Source: Alphaproteobacteria bacterium (lineage in GTDB: Bacteria > Pseudomonadota > Alphaproteobacteria > Rhodospirillales > WMHbin7). Taken from it: a stretch of DNA of 64,000 bases. Location of the stretch: the NCBI GenBank assembly GCA_015231795.1, contig JADGAX010000001.1:372001-436000 (forward strand), written 5' to 3'. Below the pieces are notes generated by a model. It was given only the letters and a program-made list of their open reading frames with translations, was not told where the DNA came from and ran no database searches. Shown here piece after piece: positions 34,371 to 42,140 of this stretch. Numbering within the stretch: position 1 is the first letter of the stretch; each line of letters begins with the position of its first letter. The translations under genes were made by a program, and so were the position numbers.

Positions 34371-35822
34371 TTAGAAGTTCAGGCGGATCGCACCGACGAC
34401 CGACCATTGGTTGGTGTGGTCGCGCATCACCGGGGCCGAAGCCTCGATTGAACCGACTGACACGTCGCCCATATAGAACCTCGTGCCTGCCTTAAGCAGA
34501 ACGTCGTCGCTATCAGGCGAATTGCCGTCCGAGAAATCATAGCGATAGGCAGCGCCTGCATATGGTTCGAACACATTGGCGAACAAATATCCAACGCGAC
34601 CGCCCAGCGAGGCCCGACCAAGACGGGCATCATGCGAAAGAACTTTGTTGGAGTTGCTTTCGGTGAAGGCATCCTTCTTTTCCCAGGCGTACAGAGTGCC
34701 AAGGGTAGCGCCAAGACGCCAGTTGTTGATGTTCTTGTCCGCATTTAGGTTCAACTGTCCGAAATAGCGGGCACCATCAGTTTTGCCCGTGATTGTGGAG
34801 TTGTCGCCCGGATCAATGCGGTCCATGTCATAAGACAGGTTGCTGTAACCGGCAGTCAAATCTGCGCTGAACATCTCATCAATGATGAGGGCAGCATAGG
34901 GAGCAACCGTCCAGCCGCTACCATCAAAGTTGCCGCGATTGAACTTCGTATCGAGGCTGACATCTTCCCAAGCACCGCTAAGGCCGATGAATAGTCTCTG
35001 GGTAACACGGTAATCGATGCCCGCAGCACCCGTCCAAACGCGACCGTCAAAGTTGTTGTCGCTGCGGTTATAATTGATGTGGCTATAACCACCGCTCAAC
35101 CAAATGCCCCACTTGGCGGGCGCATTGCCGGCAGCAAGACCGCCATCCTCGTCGAAGTTCAATTCGACACCCTTGGCGCTAAGCCCAGGCATAACCGTCG
35201 ACGAGTTCGCGCTCATCAGCGCCACGACGTCGGAAACCGTTCCAGTGCGTGACTGCGACTCGACGGATTGAGGAGTCAGCCACCTTTCGCTGGCGCTGGA
35301 CTCTCCGGAAGCCAAGATAGGACGCGCACGCGAGGCGGAAGTCGAAGCGTTCTCGGCGGTTGCGCTAGAGACGACCTGCGCCTCTTGCGGGGCAGCGCCC
35401 TCAAACTTCTCGAACTCGTAGCCGTTCAGGAACTGGTCGCGCTGCAGCTTGGCCAGACGCAGACGCTCTTCCTCAGCCTTCTTGGTGCGCAGACCATCCA
35501 ACAACGTCACATTCTCGGCCTTCTTCTGGGCCGCCATCTGACGACTGACAGAACGAGTGATGTTGTTGACGCGATCCGAGATCAGGCCGACGGTCTGCGT
35601 CGTCGCAGCCTTCAACACTTCGTTCGACACCACTGCAACGCTGTTCTTTGCCGCATTCGTGCCGCATTCGGCACTGTAGGTGCTCGAACCTGAGCCGTAA
35701 GTGTCGGAGTAGCCGCCACCGCAAGGGGCGCCGCTGGTTTGCTGACCGGCAATTGCTTGCCCCGTAACAAGCAGCATCACAGCGCCGCTAAAAAGTGCTG
35801 AACGCAAGTAAACGTTCTTCAT
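34371..35822 (-). CDS. Autotransporter-type outer-membrane beta-barrel protein
   Basis: 483 residues: signal peptide to about residue 24 (TGQAIA), a low-complexity passenger with a Cys pair (CGGGYSD, SAECGTN), a coiled-coil-like stretch (RSVSRQMAAQKKAENVTLLDG, shortened here), and a C-terminal autotransporter barrel of about 260 residues ending WSVVGAIRLNF with the terminal Phe. Barrel repeats such as YDMDRIDPGDN and YFGQLNLNADKN are visible. It may display the short passenger on the surface or be a plain barrel. ATG at 35822 starts the signal peptide; the longest reading is 41 residues longer without support. GC is lower than in the flanking core genes. Confidence 0.82.
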   Translation of the reverse strand: MKNVYLRSALFSGAVMLLVTGQAIAGQQTSGAPCGGGYSDTYGSGSSTYSAECGTNAAKNSVAVVSNEVLKAATTQTVGLISDRVNNITRSVSRQMAAQKKAENVTLLDGLRTKKAEEERLRLAKLQRDQFLNGYEFEKFEGAAPQEAQVVSSATAENASTSASRARPILASGESSASERWLTPQSVESQSRTGTVSDVVALMSANSSTVMPGLSAKGVELNFDEDGGLAAGNAPAKWGIWLSGGYSHINYNRSDNNFDGRVWTGAAGIDYRVTQRLFIGLSGAWEDVSLDTKFNRGNFDGSGWTVAPYAALIIDEMFSADLTAGYSNLSYDMDRIDPGDNSTITGKTDGARYFGQLNLNADKNINNWRLGATLGTLYAWEKKDAFTESNSNKVLSHDARLGRASLGGRVGYLFANVFEPYAGAAYRYDFSDGNSPDSDDVLLKAGTRFYMGDVSVGSIEASAPVMRDHTNQWSVVGAIRLNF

Positions 35823-36010
35823 GAGACAACCCCGCGTCAAAATATCGATCATCAAACCCCAGAGGGGCGATACCCCTCTCAGAACTAATTGATCTTGTCC
35901 CATATTTGGTTTGGCAATGACAGGGCTTTTCACTATTACAGACATTTTCCGCCCCCCTGTTGCACCACCGCAACAGACCGCGACTAATTAGCAACCAATC
36001 TCTTTTGCTC

Positions 36011-36277
36011 TTATTGATTTTTCATTTGATCAATATTTGGGCGTTCATCTTGCGCAGGGGACAGTATTTCCTTGTCTTCAACCTTGCTCTCACCCTGGCG
36101 AGGTGAGCCAACCGGCTCTGTTCGCACGGTTTCAGACTTGGGGCGGACGGGAAGCGTTTCCATCCTTTCCTTCAATAACTGGGGACTTACCTGGCGCACT
36201 GCATCGACAGCCAAGACGGGGGCAATCCCACCCATCGTCAAAAGTGACAACGCGGCAAGAAAGAAGGTTGTTTTCAT
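36011..36277 (-). CDS. Small exported protein of unknown function
   Basis: 88 residues: signal peptide (FFLAALSLLTMGG with cleavage near VLA at residue 23) and a highly charged, Pro-, Lys- and Glu-rich mature part without Cys, probably disordered. ATG at 36277 has GGAGG eight bases upstream, which decides the start. It lies 190 bases before the barrel gene on the same strand. I do not recognise a family. Confidence 0.65.
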   Translation of the reverse strand: MKTTFFLAALSLLTMGGIAPVLAVDAVRQVSPQLLKERMETLPVRPKSETVRTEPVGSPRQGESKVEDKEILSPAQDERPNIDQMKNQ

Positions 36278-36402
36278 GGCGGGCCTCCAGAGTGTAGCTT
36301 TCGAGATAGTGTAACCGTTAAAGATGCGCTTTCTGTCAAGGAAATATATATGTACCCTCCTGCCTGCAGGCAATTGGCTTACCGCCTTTATTTTTTTCGG
36401 AA

Positions 36403-38481
36403 ATGACTGGACCGGACATGCCCCTCTCAATGACGCCTAAACAAAAAATGGGGGCTGCCTACGATGAAGGCAGAACACTACTTGCCAGAGCGACTTTTTT
36501 TCTACCCGCCTTGGCTACATTGTTGGTTTGTTCTGGACAGTTCATTTTTCTAATGGCCATAGAACCTATCGGTTCTACGGGGATTTGGTATCAGTCAGAA
36601 CCAGTCATCATCTCCTTCCTCATTATGGGATTCCTGTCATGGCTTCTTCTAACGGCAGGGCTTCTGCATCGTCCCAAACAAGCATCCAGCCTCATAGCGA
36701 ATCCCGCATTTTTTCTGCCATTGGCTGCTGGGCTTTGGGGTGGAGTCGTCGCCATCTTGTCCCCCTCACCGGGGCTGGCATTACTAGGGTCACCACAACT
36801 CGGGCAAGGCCCGATGACATTTTTGGCAGCTGCGGGCGCTTCGGGAGCCACCCTACTGTTTATCGCCCCCAACCCTAGATCGCGAATGTTGGTTTGCTGG
36901 GCAACGGCATTATCCACCGCTTTGCTCGTCATGCTGATGTTCTTGGGCGACAGGTCGTGGCAGCCCTATTTCTTTAAAGATTTTCTCGTCTTTCACGCCC
37001 TGTTCGGATGGCTTGTTCTCATGCTGTGGGGGCCGCGCAACCTTGTTGTCAAACTTATAATCTCCCTCATTGGCATCGGAATCGTCTACCTGTCGGACAA
37101 TCGAACCGCTCTGGGCGCGCTGGCAATCGTGGCATCGGTCACCTTCCTTGCATTTCGCTTTCAACGCAGCGTTCCTGGCTGGGTCCTGAAAACGGCCATG
37201 GTCGCCATGCCGACCGGCCTGGTTTTGATCAGCTTGATCCTTTCATTGCTGTTGCCGCTGAAGATCGTCAGCCTGCAGGGCTATTCCGATACATCGGCGC
37301 TGGCCTCCCGCGCGATGCTGATAGAAGTCGTCAAGAAGGAAGTCAAAGAAAATCCATGGCGACTGATCGTCGGCCAGGGTTGGGGGCATTATACGCAGCA
37401 ACTTCTTTCGCACCTTCGCCTGCACACGATCAAAACGTATTTCGACTTATCGAACGAAGACCGGCTTCACCACTGGGACGCCACGATCAGAGTGGACTTT
37501 CACAGCCATAACGAGGTGGTCGAAGCGCTGTCGGCTGGCGGAATGCCTGCGGCGGCACTGGCGATTCTTCCCCTGGCTTTCCTTGGCTGGCGAACGAGAT
37601 CAAGACGCTGGCCGGTCGTGGCAGCCGCGATGGCCGGTTGGGCGTTCTTGCAGGGCTTCTGGTTCATGCTCCCCATTTCGCTGCCGTTGATGGCCGTGGC
37701 GACAGCCTCAGCTGGACGCCCGCTTTTCCATCCACCGGCCTTAAGCAAGCACGCGAAGCCCTGGCCAATCATCTGCCTGACAATCGCCGCCTTGCTGCTC
37801 GGGGCCATCATGGTTCTGAAGAATGACGCTAACAACGGCAGGGAGGTCCTCAACCATCGTCTCGACGCCTCGATCGACAAAGAGGTTGCCGCTTGCGATT
37901 CGCCGCTTGCCAACCACGCCAGAGGCCATCTTCACCACGCAAACATTCTGCGCCGCCTAGGAAGCGATGTTGTATCGATACTGTCCGCAGGTCGGAATTT
38001 GCGCGAAGGCGTCGTTGAGCGACTGGACCGAACACTTTGCCATGCTCGAGACGCTGCGCAATATCCAAGCGGCTTGGTGCTGGGAGTGGCCGCAATCGGC
38101 GTCTATTCGGATATTGCCTACAGCGACGCATCCGAAGGGTTCGAGCCAATTCGAATCAAGCTGCTATCCGGTTGGCAAACGACATTGGAAAGAGTGCTTG
38201 CCCAAGCACCTGAAAGAACGGATCTGGCCGTTCCATATTTTTCCTGGCTTCTAGCGAAAGGCGACGAGGCGACTCTCGCCAAGTTTGCCCAATCGCTTCT
38301 GTCGCGCAAGGGGGACGACCCTGTTGGCCTGTGGTTCTCCGGCATCGTTATGCTCGCTTATCCGGAAACGTCTTCCCAGGGAATCGAGCGCATGCTGCGC
38401 GCAATCGACCTGGGAATCGAGGAAGTCATGCCGCTCGACAACCACATCCGAACGCAGATCAAGGAATGGCGCGTACAATAG
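36403..38481 (+). CDS. O-antigen ligase/polymerase-like membrane protein
   Basis: 692 residues: ten or more hydrophobic segments in the first 420 residues, then a long helical soluble part. The periplasmic loop holds FHSHNEVVEALSAGGMPAAAL, shaped like the H(x)HNxxxE motif of WaaL/Wzy-type proteins, and RASSM-like GYSDTSALASRAML before it; these enzymes join or polymerise lipid-linked glycans. The C-terminal part (from about 460) resembles TPR-type helical repeats found in such fused forms. Starts at 36403, 36418 or 36430 are all possible; none has a good ribosome site. Its substrate glycan is unknown. Confidence 0.75.
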   Translation: MTGPDMPLSMTPKQKMGAAYDEGRTLLARATFFLPALATLLVCSGQFIFLMAIEPIGSTGIWYQSEPVIISFLIMGFLSWLLLTAGLLHRPKQASSLIANPAFFLPLAAGLWGGVVAILSPSPGLALLGSPQLGQGPMTFLAAAGASGATLLFIAPNPRSRMLVCWATALSTALLVMLMFLGDRSWQPYFFKDFLVFHALFGWLVLMLWGPRNLVVKLIISLIGIGIVYLSDNRTALGALAIVASVTFLAFRFQRSVPGWVLKTAMVAMPTGLVLISLILSLLLPLKIVSLQGYSDTSALASRAMLIEVVKKEVKENPWRLIVGQGWGHYTQQLLSHLRLHTIKTYFDLSNEDRLHHWDATIRVDFHSHNEVVEALSAGGMPAAALAILPLAFLGWRTRSRRWPVVAAAMAGWAFLQGFWFMLPISLPLMAVATASAGRPLFHPPALSKHAKPWPIICLTIAALLLGAIMVLKNDANNGREVLNHRLDASIDKEVAACDSPLANHARGHLHHANILRRLGSDVVSILSAGRNLREGVVERLDRTLCHARDAAQYPSGLVLGVAAIGVYSDIAYSDASEGFEPIRIKLLSGWQTTLERVLAQAPERTDLAVPYFSWLLAKGDEATLAKFAQSLLSRKGDDPVGLWFSGIVMLAYPETSSQGIERMLRAIDLGIEEVMPLDNHIRTQIKEWRVQ

Positions 38482-38516
38482 AAAAGCCGCACATCAAAAC
38501 GACACGCTCATGCCGA

Positions 38517-38951
38517 CTAATCCTTGCCAACTTTGTGCAAGGCGGCGTGAATGCCCATAAGCAAGGCCTGACCGACGGCGCCGCCATCGCCGGACAATTT
38601 CTTGGCAAGCACCAATTCCATGGATTCCGTCAGCACATGCAGCACATCCATGTCCCTGGCGTCTTTGGGCAGGCCCGATTCCAAGAAGCGCACGGCCAGA
38701 AGGCCGATCTCAGAGACCAAGGGATATCCGAAAGTCGACCCCATATCCTGAAGCGCTTGAAAAGACATGGACAAATTGCGCGCCGCCGCGACATCTTGCG
38801 ATTGGCGGAAGCTGCGATAAGCCGCCATCATGGCCTTCAGGTCCTCTGTGACCCAATCGGCGTAACTCCCCTCGCCCGTCTCACTTAAGAAAAGATTCGC
38901 TTGGGCGACCGGATCGCCATGCGAAGTTGCTGAACTCGTTTGTTCGCTCAT
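38517..38951 (-). CDS. Small helical protein of unknown function
   Basis: 144 residues, nearly all alpha-helical by composition, without signal peptide, membrane helix or Cys. Conserved-looking segments include LSMSFQALQDMGSTFGYPLVSE-type text (given here in part: FQALQDMGSTFGYPLV). The size and helix pattern recall Hpt-like four-helix bundles, but the conserved His context (HxxKG) is not seen. ATG at 38951 follows GGAGGTCTGCC on the minus strand. It stands alone, convergent with the O-antigen ligase-like gene. Confidence 0.6.
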   Translation of the reverse strand: MSEQTSSATSHGDPVAQANLFLSETGEGSYADWVTEDLKAMMAAYRSFRQSQDVAAARNLSMSFQALQDMGSTFGYPLVSEIGLLAVRFLESGLPKDARDMDVLHVLTESMELVLAKKLSGDGGAVGQALLMGIHAALHKVGKD

Positions 38952-39055
38952 GGCAGACCTCCATTAGCGATTTCTCCACTCTTACAGTGTAAAATTAGCA
39001 GATATCAAGCGGTTTCACGCATGCCCATTGCTGGAACATGCCATGCCGTAAAAGC

Positions 39056-40384
39056 TTAACCGATCAGTTTGGCGTACCAGCCGGCCGAAGATTTCGGCGT
39101 GCGTTTCTGGCTTTCGAAATCGACGTGAACCAGGCCGAACCGGTTGCCGTAGCCTGATCCCCATTCGAAATTGTCCAGGAAAGACCAGACGAAATAGCCA
39201 CGCACGTCGGCCCCTTTCTCCATCGCCTCATACATGGCGCCGATGAAAAGTTTTAGGTAGGTGATGCGCCTGGGATCGTCCACCTCGCCATTGGCGTCCA
39301 CCTTGTCCTCGCCGCCGCAGCCATTCTCGGTGACATAGATGGGCAACTTGTAGCGGCTGGTCAGGCGCAGCAACAGATCGCGAAAGGCTTCGGGATAGAT
39401 GGCCCAGCCCACTTCGTCGTTTTTGTCCTTTTCGGGCGAATCGCCCCAACCGAACCCCCAGATGCCTTTGGGATCGGCTTTGGCGAAGATGGGGCCATAG
39501 TGATTGAGGCCCAGCCAATCGACGGGGCGCGAAATTCTGGCCATGTCGCCGGGCTGTATATATGGCTCGATGGCCTTGCCGATCTGGGGCGGGTAGTAGC
39601 CCAGCAATTGAGGGTCGGGAAAGGCCAGATTCCAATGTTCGTCAAGTAGGCTGGCGGCGGCGCGGTTCTCGGGCGTGTCGGTCTCGGGCCAGACATCCTG
39701 GATATTGTAGATCATGCCCAGCTTGGCATCCGGCACTAGATCGCGCAGCACGTCGATCCCCGCCCCATGCGCCAGATTGACGTGATGAATGGCCTTCAGA
39801 TGCTGTTCGCGGTCGACGATGCCGGGCGCCGCCCAGGGAATGGAATAGCCGAACAGCGTAAAGACGCAGAATTCGTTGAAGGTGGCGAAATGTTTTACCC
39901 GATCGCCATAGCGTCTGGCGATCAGGGCCGCGTAATCGGCAAACCAGCCCACGCTGTCGCGGTTGGCCCAGCCACCCAGATCGTGCAACGCCTGGGGCAG
40001 ATCCCAATGATACAGACACAGCCAAGGCTGGATGCCATTTTCCAGCGTCTTGTCGATCACACGATCATAGAAATCGAGTCCCTTCTCGTTGAGCTGGCTG
40101 ATCTTGCCCTTGGGCAGCACGCGCGGCCATGACACCGAGAAGCGATAAGCCTTGGCGTTCAAGCGTTTCAGAAGATCGATATCCTCGGCGTAGCGGTGAT
40201 AATGGTCGCAGGCCACGTCGCCGGTATCGCCGTTCGCCACCTTGCCGGGAATGCGGCAATATGTATCCCAGATGCTGGGGCCGCGCCCGTCTTCGGCCAC
40301 GGCGCCTTCGACCTGATAGGCCGAGGTCGAAAATCCCCACAGAAAGTCCTTGGGCCAGGAAGCCTTGGCTGGATCGATGCTCAT
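39056..40384 (-). CDS. GH1 beta-glucosidase
   Basis: 442 residues of glycoside hydrolase family 1. Acid/base Glu is in HFATFNEFCVF and the nucleophile Glu in YVTENGCGG; the N-terminal family signature FLWGFSTSAYQVEGA and the C-terminal WSFLDNFEWGSGYGNRFGL are complete. It hydrolyses terminal beta-glucosyl units, probably cellobiose-type sugars, in the cytoplasm (no signal peptide). ATG at 40384 has a GGGGGG stretch five bases upstream; a second ATG at 40411 would add nine residues. Not in an operon with transporters here. Confidence 0.92.
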   Translation of the reverse strand: MSIDPAKASWPKDFLWGFSTSAYQVEGAVAEDGRGPSIWDTYCRIPGKVANGDTGDVACDHYHRYAEDIDLLKRLNAKAYRFSVSWPRVLPKGKISQLNEKGLDFYDRVIDKTLENGIQPWLCLYHWDLPQALHDLGGWANRDSVGWFADYAALIARRYGDRVKHFATFNEFCVFTLFGYSIPWAAPGIVDREQHLKAIHHVNLAHGAGIDVLRDLVPDAKLGMIYNIQDVWPETDTPENRAAASLLDEHWNLAFPDPQLLGYYPPQIGKAIEPYIQPGDMARISRPVDWLGLNHYGPIFAKADPKGIWGFGWGDSPEKDKNDEVGWAIYPEAFRDLLLRLTSRYKLPIYVTENGCGGEDKVDANGEVDDPRRITYLKLFIGAMYEAMEKGADVRGYFVWSFLDNFEWGSGYGNRFGLVHVDFESQKRTPKSSAGWYAKLIG

Positions 40385-40523
40385 GCTTACCCCCCGATTG
40401 ATCGAACTCATTGGAAACCTAGCATTTTCTCAAGCAGCCCGCCATGGGGCGAAACAGGGTAAACGCTTCCTTAAGAAGGTGATAACATGATGGTGCTGTC
40501 CAATTCACAGTCAGGAAGACGCC

Positions 40524-41117
40524 ATGCCCCGCTCTGAGCTTTCGCGCCGTGACATTCTGACCGGCGCCGCCGCCGCCGCCACCTTGGCCGCCCTGCCTGC
40601 AAAGGTGTTCGCGGCAGGTAAAGACGACGATGGAAAGACCTTTTCCAAAAACGAGATCATGCAAAAGGCCGAAGGATTTTTCGGAGCCACCACCAAGGGG
40701 CTGGCCGAAGTGATCGAAAAGGCCTTCGCCGATCACGGGCGGCCCAATGCGCTGATCTTGGGATCGGAGGCAGGCGGCGCTTTCGTGGTGGGCGTTCGGT
40801 TTGGCGAGGGCCAATTGGAGCGCAAGCAAGGCGCTGGTCGCAAGCTGTACTGGCAAGGTCCCTCGGCGGGCTTCGATTTCGGCGGCAACGCCTCGAAGGT
40901 CTTCACGCTGATCTATCATCTGAACAGCGCCGACGAATTGTTCCAGCGATTCCCTGGCGTCGATGGCAGTCTTTATGTGGTGGCCGGAGCCAGCCTGAAC
41001 TATCAGCAAAGCGGCAGGATCATCCTGGCCCCCATCCGCACCGGCGTGGGCTTGCGCGCAGGGGCCAATGTCGGCTACGTCCATTACACCCGCGAGCATT
41101 CCTGGATACCGCTGTGA
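40524..41117 (+). CDS. EipA/DUF1134-family periplasmic envelope protein
   Basis: 197 residues: signal peptide with Tat-like SRRDILTGAAAAATLAALP and cleavage near FAA, then a small beta-rich domain of the DUF1134 family with ALILGSEAGGAFVVGVRFG, LYWQGPSAGFDFGGNASKVF and VGLRAGANVGYVHYTRE. In Brucella the family member EipA is needed for envelope integrity and virulence; the molecular task is unknown. The family is mainly alphaproteobacterial. Its TGA overlaps the GTG of ubiX. Confidence 0.85.
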   Translation: MPRSELSRRDILTGAAAAATLAALPAKVFAAGKDDDGKTFSKNEIMQKAEGFFGATTKGLAEVIEKAFADHGRPNALILGSEAGGAFVVGVRFGEGQLERKQGAGRKLYWQGPSAGFDFGGNASKVFTLIYHLNSADELFQRFPGVDGSLYVVAGASLNYQQSGRIILAPIRTGVGLRAGANVGYVHYTREHSWIPL

Positions 41118-41689
41118 ACCAAACCCTACCGCTGGTCGTCGCCATTACCGGGGCCAGCGGCGCCGTCTATGGCATCGAAGCCCTGAAAGCGCTTAGGTCA
41201 GCCAAAATCCCCACGCATCTGGTCTTGAGCCAGGCTGCGACGCAGACCATCAAGCTGGAAACCAAAACCAACGACCAGGCAGTGCGCGACCTGGCCGATC
41301 AGGTTTACGACGAAGGCGACATCGCGGCCGCCATCTCTTCCGGCTCCTTCAAGACCAGGGGCATGCTGGTTGCCCCCTGTTCGATAAAAACCCTGTCGGG
41401 CATCGCCAATTCATATGCCGACGGGTTGATCGTGCGGGCCGCCGACGTCACCTTGAAAGAGCGCCGTCCGCTGGTGCTGATGGTGCGCGAAACGCCGCTG
41501 CACAGGGGACATCTGGATCTGATGCTGCGCGCCGCCGATATGGGGGCCATCATCCTGCCCCCCCTGCCCGCCTTCTATCACCAGCCGAAATCGGTGCTCG
41601 ACATCGTGCATCAATCGGTGGGCAAGGCGCTTGATCTACTGGGGATCGAGCACAATCTGTTCAAACCATGGAACGGCCCCCATGGATAG
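41114..41689 (+). CDS. ubiX: Flavin prenyltransferase UbiX
   Basis: 191 residues. Makes prenylated FMN, the cofactor of the UbiD decarboxylase in ubiquinone synthesis. Marks are AITGASGAVYGIEALKAL at the start, the FMN-phosphate binding APCSIKTLSGIANSYADGLI near residue 94, and MVRETPLHRGHLDLMLRAA. Catalytic Glu of the RETP motif is present. GTG start overlaps EipA's stop. The following small membrane gene overlaps its last codons by eight bases. Confidence 0.92.
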   Translation: MNQTLPLVVAITGASGAVYGIEALKALRSAKIPTHLVLSQAATQTIKLETKTNDQAVRDLADQVYDEGDIAAAISSGSFKTRGMLVAPCSIKTLSGIANSYADGLIVRAADVTLKERRPLVLMVRETPLHRGHLDLMLRAADMGAIILPPLPAFYHQPKSVLDIVHQSVGKALDLLGIEHNLFKPWNGPHG

Positions 41690-42032
41690 GGTTCAGGTCA
41701 TCAGCACCCGCCAATTCGCCGCCATCATCCTCGCAACCGCCTCCATGGTCTGGCTGATGGGCGGCATCTCGGTCTTTTTCGCCATTCACGTCTCGGACAA
41801 TCCCCTTTTGGTTCCCGGCGGCGACGGTTTGGTCGGGCGGAGCCTGCGCGGTCTGGTTGATATCTTGCCCTTCTCCTGCGCCGTCGCCCTGATTGGCGGC
41901 TGGATTGGCTTTGCCAGGAACCAACTGCCGCTTGCCTTCAAGTTGCAAGCCGTTCCCTTTCTGCACCTGATCTTGATCGCATTGGCGATCATTCCGGTCA
42001 TTTTTCTGTGTGGCGCCGATAATTGTTTCTAA
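41682..42032 (+). CDS. Small three-helix membrane protein of unknown function
   Basis: 116 residues with three hydrophobic helices (about 13-35, 62-80 and 92-110), a Pro/Gly-rich loop (PLLVPGGDGLVGR) and two Cys near the end (FLCGADNCF). ATG at 41682 overlaps the ubiX stop, implying translational coupling. I do not recognise a family. Confidence 0.6.
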   Translation: MDRVQVISTRQFAAIILATASMVWLMGGISVFFAIHVSDNPLLVPGGDGLVGRSLRGLVDILPFSCAVALIGGWIGFARNQLPLAFKLQAVPFLHLILIALAIIPVIFLCGADNCF

Positions 42033-42140
42033 GAAAAGACTTTTTATACAAAATTCCTCGATATGTTATATGTCTATTACTTGATTGCCCTCTCTGAAGA
42101 ATAGACAATGACCGCCTGATAAATGCTTGAGGATGGGCGC

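Noticed and set aside
36361-36372. Palindrome TGCCTGCAGGCA between divergent genes
   Set aside because: Short restriction-site-like palindrome without a clear promoter nearby; not enough to call an operator.
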